NCBI RefSeq assembly: GCF_025639805.1 | Contig: NZ_CP106735.1 | Span: 1,242,001-1,306,000 of the forward strand | Length of the DNA stretch: 64,000 nucleotides | Reading direction: 5' to 3' | From: Reichenbachiella carrageenanivorans | GTDB lineage: Bacteria; Bacteroidota; Bacteroidia; Cytophagales; Cyclobacteriaceae | Shown: positions 9,812 to 17,893 of the stretch, piece after piece | How positions within the stretch are numbered: position 1 is the stretch's first letter | How the letters are laid out: each line of letters begins with the position of its first letter | The notes under the pieces: generated by a model | What the model saw: only the letters and a program-made list of their open reading frames with translations | Databases searched by the model: none | What the model was told of the DNA's origin: nothing | Translations under genes and position numbers: made by a program

Positions 9812-9911
9812 ATGTCCTTATCAAAAGCGGATCTTTTCATGGAGTTACATCAAAAGATATGCTGATAGCAGCAGCACTTCGAAAAGGTACTAGCGCTTTT
9901 GATAAGGACAT
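9812..9911. repeat. 100-bp element with perfect 18-bp terminal inverted repeats
   Basis: The left arm 9812-9829 begins ATGTCCTTATC and ends AAAAGCG; the right arm 9894-9911 is its exact reverse complement. The core is 64 bp and contains a nested 7-bp inverted repeat (9831-9837 with 9852-9858). Transcribed from fabF it would form a long hairpin, but no T-tract follows, so it is not a standard intrinsic terminator. It may be a miniature transposable element, a small invertible segment, or a 3'-end stabilising hairpin. Confidence 0.75.
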
Positions 9912-10071
9912 ATATTGAACCCAGTACCATCTCAGAAAAATGCAGAGGTCTTCTATCAAACAGCCTATGAAGGCAATTCCGTTCAAATTGTCTTTGTTGG
10001 AAAAAGGATTTATAATAACTCAAAACCATTCCCTCCGTTATACCATCAGGTAGTGCTAAAAATTAAATGCC

Positions 10072-10079
10072 TACCTTTG
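10072..10079 (+). promoter_or_regulatory. Possible distal -7 promoter box for rnr
   Basis: TACCTTTG matches TAnnTTTG and lies 176 bp before rnr. No -33 TTG at correct spacing. It coincides with the end of the short open frame 9906-10082. Confidence 0.35.
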
Positions 10080-10200
10080 TAAAAAATTATTAACCAATCG
10101 AGTCTGTCTATTCCGACAATATAATCTTCGCAAGTCGAGCATTTGCGAAATTGATAATCAGAAGATAATTTCTGATACGAAAGTTTCTCACCCTTCCCCG

Positions 10201-10208
10201 TATCTTTG
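10201..10208 (+). promoter_or_regulatory. Probable proximal -7 promoter box for rnr
   Basis: TATCTTTG matches TAnnTTTG exactly and lies 47 bp before the rnr ATG. The -33 region lacks a clear TTG. Confidence 0.5.
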
Positions 10209-10255
10209 TTAGGATTGTTTTCAGACTCCCATCACATCTTATTATATTCCCATAC

Positions 10256-12424
10256 ATGGCGAAAAAGAAAAAAGACAATAGGCGGCATATCAACCGTACC
10301 AAGAAAGTACTAAATATAGATGCCGTACGCCGGCAAGTTGCCGACTTATTCGACGAAAGTCCTGGAGAGGCCTTTACCGTCAAACAAATTTTTAGTAAAG
10401 CAGGCCTTAGAGATAAGCAGGCCAAAAAAGAAGGGCTCAATTTTGTACTCGACCTAGAGCAAGAGGGCACCATCGAGCAAATGCGCAATGGGTCGTTTCG
10501 ATCTAGAAAAACACAACCAGCCGAAGGGCTAGAAGGTGTAGTGGATCATGTAAACCGAAGGTTTGCTTATGTGATCTGTGAAGGACAAGACGAAGATATT
10601 TGGGTAAAATCAGAAGATCTAGGCAATGCCATAGATGGAGATCGCGTCCGCGTCCGCGTAAAAAAAGGCGCTAGAAATGGAAGCAGACCCGAAGGCGTAG
10701 TGACAAAGATCGTATCCAGAGCTCGAACAGAGTTTGTAGGCAAAATTGAGATTATGCCCAAGTATGCCTTTATCGTACCTGACAACAGGAAAATATATAT
10801 TGACATCTTCGTCTACCCAGAAAAGATTGGTAAGGCCAAAACCAACGACAAAGTGTTGGTAAAAATCAAAGACTGGCATGGTGGTAAGCAGAAAAGCCCA
10901 GTAGGCCAAGTCACAGAAGTACTTGGGCAGGCTGGAGAAAATGAGGCAGAGATCCATTCAATTATGGCTGAGTTTGGTTTGCCTTTTAGGTTTCCCAAAA
11001 ACGTGGAGGCCTTTGCCGAAAAGCTACCAGTAGAAATCACCAAGGATGAAATAAAGAAAAGAAGAGACCTCAGACAGGTGACTACTTTCACCATTGATCC
11101 TGATGATGCCAAAGATTTTGATGATGCTATATCGGTAGAGTATTTGAAAAATGGCAATTATGAAATAGGTATTCACATCGCAGATGTCTCTTATTATTTG
11201 GAGGAAAAGAGCCTATTGGATGAAGAGGCGGTGAATAGAGCAACTTCGGTTTATTTGGTGGATCGTACCATTCCGATGCTTCCCGAAAAATTATCTAATG
11301 GAGTTTGCTCGCTTCGACCGAAGGAAGAAAAACTGACGTTTTCGGCTATGTTTGAAATTACACCTAAGGCGCAAATTAAAAACCAATGGTTTGGGCGAAC
11401 TGTGACGTATTCTGACAGGCGATTTACTTATGAAGAGGCACAAGAACGAATCGAAAGTGGCGCAGGTGATTTTCATGAGGAGATTAATTTACTTAATGGC
11501 TTGGCACACCTGCTGAAAGCAGAAAGGTTCAAAAAAGGAGCGATTGGTTTTGAAACCGTAGAAGTTAAGTTTAAGCTCGATGAAAACGGCAAACCATTGG
11601 GTATTTTCCCAAAGGAAAGAAAAGACGCACACAAACTGGTAGAAGAGTTTATGCTTTTGGCCAATAAGAAAGTGGCTGAGTTTATTTACAACAAACACAA
11701 GGGCAAGGATACGTTCGTCTATCGAACACACGATGACCCAGACCCAGAGCGATTGGTCACTTTTGCCAAGTTTGCAGCCAAGTTTGGACATAGACTTAAG
11801 GTAGGTGCGGAGCAAGTATCCGATACGCTCAATACGTTGATGGATGATATTCATGGTAAGCCAGAGCAAAACGTACTGGAGTCACTAGCGATCAGAACCA
11901 TGTCTAAGGCCATCTACACTACGGAGCCGAAAGGTCACTTTGGATTGGCATTTCCACACTATACTCATTTTACCTCACCGATTCGTAGATACCCAGATGT
12001 GATGGTGCACCGTTTGCTCCAGCATTATCTAGATGGCAAGCCTTCTCCCAATGAGGATGCGTATAAAGATTTATGTCGTCATTCTTCCGAAAGGGAGAAA
12101 AGAGCGGCTGATGCTGAAAGAGCTTCGATCAAATTCAAACAAGTCGAATTTATGCAAATGGCCGAAAAACGACCTTTTGAGGGTATTATTTCGGGCGTCA
12201 CCGAGTGGGGCATCTTTGTAGAAATGACGGAAACCAAATGTGAAGGTATGGTGAGGACTTCTACCATGACGGACGACTTTTATGAGTTTGATGAAAAGAA
12301 TTTTTGCATGATTGGCAAACGAAACAAAAGGATGTTTACTTTGGGCGATCAAGTGACTGTGATGGTGGTAGGCACCGACATCGACCGTCGAACCATAGAT
12401 TTGGAATTTGTAGATAATGACTAA
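10256..12424 (+). CDS. rnr: Ribonuclease R
   Basis: The 722-residue protein has the RNase R layout: a lysine-rich N-terminus with helix-turn-helix-like segment (to about residue 80), two cold-shock domains (about 90-230), the RNB exonuclease domain with the metal-binding DPDDAKDFDDAISV motif near residue 281, and a C-terminal S1 domain (about 635-720, FEGIISGVTEWGIFVEM). It degrades structured RNA 3' to 5' in the cytoplasm. The stop codon overlaps the start of the next gene by 8 bp (ATGACTAA), so rnr and the polyprenyl synthase gene form one operon with translational coupling. Confidence 0.95.
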   Translation: MAKKKKDNRRHINRTKKVLNIDAVRRQVADLFDESPGEAFTVKQIFSKAGLRDKQAKKEGLNFVLDLEQEGTIEQMRNGSFRSRKTQPAEGLEGVVDHVNRRFAYVICEGQDEDIWVKSEDLGNAIDGDRVRVRVKKGARNGSRPEGVVTKIVSRARTEFVGKIEIMPKYAFIVPDNRKIYIDIFVYPEKIGKAKTNDKVLVKIKDWHGGKQKSPVGQVTEVLGQAGENEAEIHSIMAEFGLPFRFPKNVEAFAEKLPVEITKDEIKKRRDLRQVTTFTIDPDDAKDFDDAISVEYLKNGNYEIGIHIADVSYYLEEKSLLDEEAVNRATSVYLVDRTIPMLPEKLSNGVCSLRPKEEKLTFSAMFEITPKAQIKNQWFGRTVTYSDRRFTYEEAQERIESGAGDFHEEINLLNGLAHLLKAERFKKGAIGFETVEVKFKLDENGKPLGIFPKERKDAHKLVEEFMLLANKKVAEFIYNKHKGKDTFVYRTHDDPDPERLVTFAKFAAKFGHRLKVGAEQVSDTLNTLMDDIHGKPEQNVLESLAIRTMSKAIYTTEPKGHFGLAFPHYTHFTSPIRRYPDVMVHRLLQHYLDGKPSPNEDAYKDLCRHSSEREKRAADAERASIKFKQVEFMQMAEKRPFEGIISGVTEWGIFVEMTETKCEGMVRTSTMTDDFYEFDEKNFCMIGKRNKRMFTLGDQVTVMVVGTDIDRRTIDLEFVDND

Positions 12425-13394
12425 AGACATTAAAATCTTTCAGGAAAAACTAACAGAAAGATTATTAGCACTCGATTTGCACAAGGAGCCTAAAGAGCTC
12501 TACGAGCCAATCCACTATACTCTCAGCCATGGGGGCAAAAGGATGCGCCCGATATTAGCGCTCATGGGCTATCTCTGTAGCAAAGACGATTGGGAGAAAA
12601 TTATCGATCCAGCGCTTTCTATTGAGTTGTTTCACAACTTTACGTTGATTCACGACGATATCATGGACGAAGCCCCGCTGCGTAGAGGTGAGCCCACGGT
12701 TTATAAAAAATGGAATAAAGACATCGCCATACTCTCTGGCGATGTATTGATGGTGATGGCCTACGACTTATTGATGCAGGCCGAATATGACGATTTCAAA
12801 TATTTGCTTCGGTTGTTCAACCAGTGTGCCAAGGAGGTCTGCGAAGGCCAGCAGCTGGATATGAACTATGAGGAAATGTCTTCGGTGAGTGAGGAGGACT
12901 ATCTGGAAATGATCCGCTTGAAAACGGCCGTATTGCTAGGTTTTAGCCTAGAGCTGGGTGGTCTGCTGGGTGGCATGTCGAAAGATGAAGCCATGCATCT
13001 CAGAGATTTTGGTGTGAATATTGGTATCGGGTTTCAGCTCAAAGATGATCTGCTAGATGTATATGGTGATGCCCAAAAATTTGGCAAGCAAGTTGGCGGC
13101 GATATCATTGCCAATAAGAAGACCCTACTTCTCATCAAGGCCATAGAACTGGCCGAGGGCAAACAAAAACTTGACCTACACAACTTGATGGCCGATAAGG
13201 ACATCGACCCAGAAGAGAAGGTCAGAAAAATGAAAGCCATCTATGCTGATCTTAATATTGAAGCCATTGCCGAAAAGGCGATGAACGATCATTTTGAAAA
13301 AGGCTTTGATCAGTTGGATGCATTAGAAGTGAGCGAATACAACCTAGGACCACTTCGTCAGTTTACCCGCGCATTGATAGAGAGAGATCACTAA
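12417..13394 (+). CDS. Polyprenyl (farnesyl/geranylgeranyl) diphosphate synthase
   Basis: A 325-residue trans-isoprenyl diphosphate synthase. Both Asp-rich motifs are present: HDDIMDEAPLRRG (first, near residue 80) and KDDLLDVYGD (second, near residue 208), and GGKRMRP near residue 40 binds isopentenyl diphosphate. The enzyme makes allylic polyprenyl diphosphates for quinones, undecaprenyl precursors or carotenoids; residues just before the first Asp motif (NFTLI) do not let me fix the chain length. It overlaps rnr by 8 bp and is followed after 39 bp by a rhomboid gene. Confidence 0.92.
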   Translation: MTKDIKIFQEKLTERLLALDLHKEPKELYEPIHYTLSHGGKRMRPILALMGYLCSKDDWEKIIDPALSIELFHNFTLIHDDIMDEAPLRRGEPTVYKKWNKDIAILSGDVLMVMAYDLLMQAEYDDFKYLLRLFNQCAKEVCEGQQLDMNYEEMSSVSEEDYLEMIRLKTAVLLGFSLELGGLLGGMSKDEAMHLRDFGVNIGIGFQLKDDLLDVYGDAQKFGKQVGGDIIANKKTLLLIKAIELAEGKQKLDLHNLMADKDIDPEEKVRKMKAIYADLNIEAIAEKAMNDHFEKGFDQLDALEVSEYNLGPLRQFTRALIERDH

Positions 13395-13433
13395 ACGGAG
13401 AAAATCAAATTTTGGAATTTTGAATTGTAAAAA

Positions 13434-14054
13434 ATGTCTTGGACAGTAGTCATCATTATAGCCAATGTAGTGGTTAGTTATTTGGGTTTTCAAAACCCTA
13501 GTTTGCAATACAAACTGACCATGAATCCCGTGGCGATTTTGAGGCAAGGCCAGTGGTACCGAGTTATTACTTCTGGCTTTATCCATTCCAATTGGACTCA
13601 CTTGGCGTTCAATATGTTTACGTTTTACTTTTTTGGTAGACTTGTAGAGCAAATTTTTGCAGCACTCAAAGGGTCGCAAGGAGGTATTTACTTTATTCTC
13701 TTTTATATTTTGGGTATTGTAATATCAGATTTGCCCTCGCTGCTCAAGCATAAAAATAATCCGCATTACAACTCGCTAGGCGCTTCGGGTGGAGTAGCCG
13801 CGGTGGTATTTTGCAGTATCCTTTTCTTCCCTACCAATCCCATTTGCTTGTATGGGTTTATCTGTATTCCTGGATTTATCTTAGGTGTGATTTATTTGAT
13901 TTACTCCTATACCAAGGGAAAAAACATGTCGGATAATGTGAATCATGATGCTCATCTGATTGGAGCGGTATATGGGCTGGTCTTTAGTGTGATTATGGAG
14001 CCTAGGGTGCTGGCGAGTTTTGTGCAGCAGATTTCAGAGTGGGAGGTTTTCTAA
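13434..14054 (+). CDS. Rhomboid-family intramembrane serine protease
   Basis: The 206-residue protein has six hydrophobic segments. Ser118 in NSLGASGG is the GxSG nucleophile, His174 in NHDAHLIGAVYG is the partner, and HSNWTHLAFNM (51-61) is the conserved loop-2 region. Rhomboids cleave transmembrane substrates within the membrane. Located 39 bp after the polyprenyl synthase gene and probably in the same transcript. The stop codon lies in a small hairpin shared with the convergent gene. Confidence 0.92.
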   Translation: MSWTVVIIIANVVVSYLGFQNPSLQYKLTMNPVAILRQGQWYRVITSGFIHSNWTHLAFNMFTFYFFGRLVEQIFAALKGSQGGIYFILFYILGIVISDLPSLLKHKNNPHYNSLGASGGVAAVVFCSILFFPTNPICLYGFICIPGFILGVIYLIYSYTKGKNMSDNVNHDAHLIGAVYGLVFSVIMEPRVLASFVQQISEWEVF

Positions 14055-14065
14055 ACGATTAGAAA
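14048..14065. terminator. Small hairpin spanning two convergent stop codons
   Basis: Arms TTTCTAA (14048-14054) and TTAGAAA (14059-14065) are perfect inverted repeats around a 4-nt loop and contain the TAA stop codons of the rhomboid gene (plus) and the DUF1571 gene (minus). The stem is AT-rich and short with no long T-tract, so its terminator activity is uncertain. Confidence 0.35.
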
Positions 14066-14913
14066 CTATAAGCGGTATATCCGTCAGAAAACTCATCGTC
14101 GGTCAGTACAGGATCTATTTCTACATTTCTAAATTCATACTTTTCGAAAAGGCCTAGTTCGTCGTAGACTTCTAACTTTAGCGGAATTTGTCGATCTTGA
14201 TCGATAAAGAGCACCATCTTGGCTGCATAGTCGGTAGGCAAGTTCAATATGTCTCCTGCTTCGATTTGAGAAAAAGGCCCTAGGCTTGGGTTTTTTTCAA
14301 GAATCATATATTCGCTAAGTCTGTTTTTGAGGGCAATACTAGAGATACTCTCTCCTTTTTTTACGGTATGGCTGTGGTAGCCAAAGTTGGGATTGACCAT
14401 AGAGATAATTTCACAAGTCTGGCCGTTCAGTTGGCTTGTGCCATGATCATTGAGTAAGTCGTCTATGCCATCTTTGTGCTTGTAGAAAAGGTACTCCATC
14501 ACAGAAACGACATAATCATAGCCACCTTCTAGGATGGTATGGTGTTGGTCTTTTTTCATCAACTCCCCTTTTGGGTCTAGTTTCAGGTTTACCCAAGGAA
14601 AACCATTGGGATTAACCAACGCCTTTTTTTCGTCCAGTGGGTGCGGATAGAGCACTTCCATGCCAGTATTGGGCATCAGCTCTTTCATATAGATTTTGTA
14701 AGGGCGGCGGTGCATTTTGATCGACAGGTGATTTTCTACAAAAGTGCCATTGATGCGTTCGGATCGGATAAGTTCATACTTGAGAGATTCGATCTGGCGA
14801 GTTGCTTCGAATACTTGCTTTACTTTATCAGGCGCAGAGGTTTTACTAGGGTCGGTGAAACTCATTAACACTAATGAGCACAAGGAAACTAACCAGAAAG
14901 AAGACTTCATCAT
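14059..14913 (-). CDS. Secreted DUF1571 and LysM domain protein
   Basis: The 284-residue protein has a signal peptide (about residues 1-19). Residues about 30-170 resemble DUF1571 (lysine-rich KYELIRSERINGTFVENHL, and HHTILEGGYDYVVSVMEYLF), and residues about 180-228 are a LysM peptidoglycan-binding domain (HTVKKGESISSIALKNRLSEYMI to EAGDILNLP). It is predicted to be periplasmic or outer-membrane associated. Function unknown; the LysM suggests a peptidoglycan-bound envelope protein. There are two adjacent ATG codons at the start; either may be used. Confidence 0.8.
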   Translation of the reverse strand: MMKSSFWLVSLCSLVLMSFTDPSKTSAPDKVKQVFEATRQIESLKYELIRSERINGTFVENHLSIKMHRRPYKIYMKELMPNTGMEVLYPHPLDEKKALVNPNGFPWVNLKLDPKGELMKKDQHHTILEGGYDYVVSVMEYLFYKHKDGIDDLLNDHGTSQLNGQTCEIISMVNPNFGYHSHTVKKGESISSIALKNRLSEYMILEKNPSLGPFSQIEAGDILNLPTDYAAKMVLFIDQDRQIPLKLEVYDELGLFEKYEFRNVEIDPVLTDDEFSDGYTAYSF

Positions 14914-15032
14914 ATATATTCAGTTAGAAATAGCTGAAAATAGGTTGGCGTTTGATCATTAGACAAATTTCAATCGACTCACCCCCAAATGCTTATCTAT
15001 TTTGTAAATTGCTAGCAAAATCCTTAAATGCT

Positions 15033-16934
15033 ATGAAAAAGTTAACTTCCATTATTTGTCTTTCTTTTTTAATCTTTTCGGCTATGGCCCAAAATGTGAT
15101 GACATCCGAGATGTTATGGAGTTTGGGACGGGTAGCAGGCATTGGTATTTCTACAGATGGTAAGTCCGCTGTATATAGTGTCTCCAAATATGATGTAGCT
15201 ACCAACGAAAAAAGCACCACTTATTATGCCGTTCCTATCGTAGGAGGTGCTGCCGCGCAAATAGCAGATCCTTTTGAGCTAGTCGCTGATCAGAGCTTAT
15301 CCCCTGACGGTGCACATAAGATTTTTCACCGAAGTGTAAAAATCAATAGTGTATCAGGCAAGGATTATTATCCAGACATGGATAAATCTGAAGTACAGAT
15401 CTACAATGACCTGATGTATAGACATTGGGATACTTGGTCGGATGGCAGCTACAACCACGTGTTTATGAGCAACGCAGATGGCACCGAAGAAGTAGACATC
15501 ATGAAAAACAAGACCTTTCATAGTCCTACTCAGCCGTTTGGTGATGAGTCGGACTATATCTGGGGGCCGCGAGGCCGCAAGATTTTGTATGTCACCAAAA
15601 CCAAAGCAGGTTCGGCCTATGCGACCAGTACTAACACGGATATTTTCTCATATGACCTAAATACCCTCACCACTACCAATCTGACCAAGGGGATGATGGG
15701 ATATGACAACAGCCCAGCCTATTCTAAATATGGCATTTTGGCTTGGTTTAGTATGGCAAGAGATGGCTATGAGTCGGACAAAAATGATATCATTATCATG
15801 GATCGGTTTGGCAAGAAAAATCTGACAGAGAAATGGGATGGCACCGTCTCTAGTTTCAAATGGGCCGAAGATGGGAAAGACATTTATTTTGTAGCTCCAG
15901 TGGGTGGCGAAAAGCACCTCTTTTCTGTAGACTATCCTGGCAAGTCTAAGAAGCAGCCCGTGGTGAAGCAAATCACCAAAGGCCAGTTTGATGTGACAGG
16001 AATCGTAGGACAAAGTGGTAAGACACTGGTAGTGACTCGCACGGATATGAACCACGCCAAAGAGCTATATACCGTCAACCTGAGCGATGGCAAAATGAAA
16101 CAGTTGTCACACGTGAATGACGAAGTGTACCAATCCATTGGCCTAAGCAAAGTGGAAAAGAAAATGGTAACCACTACGGATAACAAGCAGATGGTGACGT
16201 GGGTGATATATCCGCCTGATTTTGATCCAAACAAAAAATACCCGACCCTATTGTATTGTCAAGGAGGACCACAGGGAGCACTTTCACAGTTTTATTCTTA
16301 TCGATGGAATTTCCAGCTCATGGCTGCGAATGGCTATATCATAGTAGCACCTAATCGACGAGGTATGCCAGGCCATGGTGTAGAATGGAACGAACAAATA
16401 AGCAAAGACTATGGAGGGCAAAATATGCAGGACTATCTGGCAGCGATTGATGCGATGGCCAAAGAACCGTATGTAGATGCCGACAGGCTTGGTGCAGTGG
16501 GTGCGAGCTATGGTGGCTATTCGGTTTTTTATTTGGCGGGCACGCACAACAAGAGGTTTAAGACCTTTATCTCTCATGATGGGATTTTCAACTGGAGGAG
16601 TATGTATGGCACTACAGAAGAGTTGTTTTTTGTGAATTGGGACATTGGCGGGGCCTACTGGGATACCGACAATGCCGCTGCTCAGAAGTCTTATGCGGAG
16701 TTTAATCCCATAGACAAAGTAAAAAACTGGGATACGCCCATTATGATCGTACAAGGAGGCAAAGACTATCGGGTGCCGATCGGGCAAGGGCTGGAGGCCT
16801 ATCAGGCTGCACAGTTGCTCGGGATCAAAAGTAGACTGATCTATCTGCCAAATGAAAATCATTGGGTGCTATCTGCACAAAACGGGATCGTATGGCAGCG
16901 TGAGTTTTTCCGATGGCTCGAAGAAACGCTATAA
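15033..16934 (+). CDS. Secreted S9-family prolyl oligopeptidase-like peptidase
   Basis: The 633-residue form starting at 15033 begins with a good signal peptide (MKKLTSIICLSFLIFSAMAQ), which is why I prefer it to an open frame that extends 81 bp further up. Residues 25-390 carry TolB/WD40-like propeller repeats (for example KIFHRSV, KILYVTK, DIYFVAP). The C-terminal alpha/beta hydrolase has Ser492 (GASYGGY), Asp578 (GGKDYRVP) and His610 (NENHW), the S9 triad. Such enzymes cut oligopeptides, often after Pro or release dipeptides, in the periplasm. The next gene starts 2 bp after its stop codon. Confidence 0.93.
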   Translation: MKKLTSIICLSFLIFSAMAQNVMTSEMLWSLGRVAGIGISTDGKSAVYSVSKYDVATNEKSTTYYAVPIVGGAAAQIADPFELVADQSLSPDGAHKIFHRSVKINSVSGKDYYPDMDKSEVQIYNDLMYRHWDTWSDGSYNHVFMSNADGTEEVDIMKNKTFHSPTQPFGDESDYIWGPRGRKILYVTKTKAGSAYATSTNTDIFSYDLNTLTTTNLTKGMMGYDNSPAYSKYGILAWFSMARDGYESDKNDIIIMDRFGKKNLTEKWDGTVSSFKWAEDGKDIYFVAPVGGEKHLFSVDYPGKSKKQPVVKQITKGQFDVTGIVGQSGKTLVVTRTDMNHAKELYTVNLSDGKMKQLSHVNDEVYQSIGLSKVEKKMVTTTDNKQMVTWVIYPPDFDPNKKYPTLLYCQGGPQGALSQFYSYRWNFQLMAANGYIIVAPNRRGMPGHGVEWNEQISKDYGGQNMQDYLAAIDAMAKEPYVDADRLGAVGASYGGYSVFYLAGTHNKRFKTFISHDGIFNWRSMYGTTEELFFVNWDIGGAYWDTDNAAAQKSYAEFNPIDKVKNWDTPIMIVQGGKDYRVPIGQGLEAYQAAQLLGIKSRLIYLPNENHWVLSAQNGIVWQREFFRWLEETL

Positions 16935-16936
16935 GT

Positions 16937-17179
16937 ATGAAGTGTGTTACCAACAAAAGGTGCTATGATACTCGTGAGCTGGCCGAGGAGGCGCTCATAG
17001 AGCATCGTACACGCCATTACCACAATGACAACAGTGGCCCGATCAACGTCTATGAATGTCGCGACTGCGGCAGCTACCATTTCACCTCACAGGGAGAAGT
17101 GAGCGACCTGATCAAGCAAAACAAATCCAAGATTTCTGCCAATCGCGAAGCCAATTATTGGGAAAGGAAATTGAGGTGA
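16937..17179 (+). CDS. Small zinc-ribbon-like protein
   Basis: An 80-residue protein, taking the ATG at 16937 only 2 bp after the peptidase stop. CVTNKRCY (residues 3-10) and YECRDCGSYHFTS (about 47-59) provide four Cys plus a His in a zinc-ribbon-like pattern, and RELAEEALIEHRTRH is a likely helix. Function unknown; similar short proteins occur in Bacteroidota. An in-frame extension into the peptidase gene is less likely because MKCVTNKR fits the Cys pair at the N-terminus. Confidence 0.65.
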   Translation: MKCVTNKRCYDTRELAEEALIEHRTRHYHNDNSGPINVYECRDCGSYHFTSQGEVSDLIKQNKSKISANREANYWERKLR

Positions 17180-17206
17180 TTGGAGGAAAACGTTTGGGTT
17201 AATTTT

Positions 17207-17425
17207 ATGAGCGTTTATAATCTTTCAAATGTTGAAGATCTTAAGTACGACTTGGAAGAAATATTCAGGCGAATTGATTCTGTCTACGAAATCATTTTTT
17301 TGACAGACAAGACAATAGTTAAACCCAAAATGATATTAGAATCTGATCATCATTTGCCTAAGTCACGTTTAACTTTCACCACCTTTGGTGTAATAATGCA
17401 CCAAAAAAGTAAAGTTATGGGATGA
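17207..17425 (+). CDS. Doubtful small open frame, possible gene remnant
   Basis: An open frame continues from a TTG at 17180, with an ATG at 17207 giving 72 residues. The first 55 residues look protein-like (VEDLKYDLEEIFRRIDSVYE, then IIFLTDKTIVKP). The last 15 or so residues are encoded by the promoter/operator palindrome of the following parD remnant, so the C-terminus is not native. It may be the 5' part of a gene cut by arrival of the toxin-antitoxin locus, or spurious. Not recognised. Confidence 0.25.
   Translation: MSVYNLSNVEDLKYDLEEIFRRIDSVYEIIFLTDKTIVKPKMILESDHHLPKSRLTFTTFGVIMHQKSKVMG
17384..17405 (+). promoter_or_regulatory. Palindromic operator of the parDE remnant
   Basis: Arms TTTGGTG (17384-17390) and CACCAAA (17399-17405) are a perfect 7-bp inverted repeat around an 8-nt AT-rich centre, ending 11 bp before the antitoxin ATG. 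The overlapping CACCTTTG (17380-17387) differs from the -7 box TAnnTTTG by one base. Position and symmetry fit an autoregulatory antitoxin site. Confidence 0.55.
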
Positions 17426-17647
17426 CAAAGTATTTCTTTTACAGAACCCAATGATGAGTGGTTGAAATCTCAAGTAGACAGTCAGGAGTATTCAGCAAAA
17501 ATGAGCTGGTAAAACGACTTGGTACGACAGGCAAGAAAGCAGCAACAAGAAATAGACAACATAAGGTTGAAACTGGAGAAGGCCGAAAATTCTGGTTTCA
17601 CTAATGACAGTCAAAAAGAGATACTTAGACAGGCAAAACCCAAATAA
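17417..17647 (+). pseudogene. Broken ParD-like antitoxin gene
   Basis: Read in one frame from ATG 17417 this gives M-G-stop-QSISFTEPNDEWLKSQ, then VDSQEYSAK-MSW-stop, then NDLVRQARKQQQEIDN and a coiled tail ending in RQAKPK with TAA at 17645-17647. The framework is that of ParD/CopG-type antitoxins. Codon 3 is TGA, one change away from CGA (Arg). The second stop at 17510-17512 arises where family members read SELVND: a one-base loss followed about 12 bases later by a one-base gain turns this into MSW-stop while restoring the frame afterwards. The final TAA overlaps the toxin ATG (TAATG), the usual coupling. Sequencing error at two sites is possible, but the toxin is damaged too. Confidence 0.7.
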
Positions 17648-17847
17648 TGCCTGAATACAGAATCAGCGAGATAGCCAAACAGGACCTTATCCGAATACAT
17701 CAATATGGAGAAAGTCAATTTGGAGAAGAACAAGCTGATAAGTACTTCAACTCCTTCTTCGAAAAATTTGAGTTCACCGAAGAAAGACCATATGCATTTG
17801 AATCTGCGGAATTCATTAAAGAGGGCAGCACTATTGCTGTGCGTTAG
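17647..17847 (+). pseudogene. Truncated ParE-like toxin
   Basis: The 66-residue reading (MPEYRISEIAKQDLIRIHQY, then FGEEQADKYFNSFFEKFEF) matches the N-terminal half of ParE toxins of the RelE/ParE fold. Normal members have about 95 residues and continue after the IKEG position with the YR...YYR beta-strands that complete the fold. Here the match ends at EFIKEG (about residue 60) and six unrelated residues follow to a stop inside the hairpin at 17818-17873. The toxin is therefore expected to be inactive, consistent with the broken antitoxin. Confidence 0.75.
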
Positions 17848-17873
17848 TCGGAAGCAATAGCGCTGCCCTCTTT
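17818..17873. terminator. Strong bidirectional hairpin terminator
   Basis: Arms 17818-17838 and 17853-17873 pair over 21 bp with a single mismatch around a 14-nt loop, A-rich on one side and T-rich on the other. It would end transcription of the large amidohydrolase gene (minus) and of the toxin remnant (plus). The left arm supplies the aberrant 3' end of the toxin frame. Confidence 0.75.
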
Positions 17874-17893
17874 TCTATGACATGAAGTGGCTA

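Larger units (their letters stand above)
9804..10255. other. 452-bp intergenic region between fabF and rnr
   Basis: It contains the 100-bp inverted-repeat element (9812-9911), then an open frame from 9906 to the TAA at 10080-10082 (about 57 codons) without ATG or GTG (only a TTG at 9915). That frame reads NPVPSQ, then VQIVFVGKRIYN, which faintly recalls a T9SS sorting domain but lacks the final GLY block. Two TAnnTTTG boxes precede rnr. No RNA gene was recognised. Confidence 0.5.

Noticed and set aside
9812..9911. Invertible promoter of the Bacteroides type
   Set aside because: The core has no exact TAnnTTTG on either strand and no recombinase gene is nearby; left only as one of several hypotheses.
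16284..16862. 192-codon open frame on the minus strand
   Set aside because: It lies entirely within the S9 peptidase gene, antisense to the catalytic domain, and shows no domain or leader.
17839..17852. Integron attC-like core (GTTAG) in the hairpin loop
   Set aside because: The sequence does not satisfy GTTRRRY, and no integrase or second core is present.
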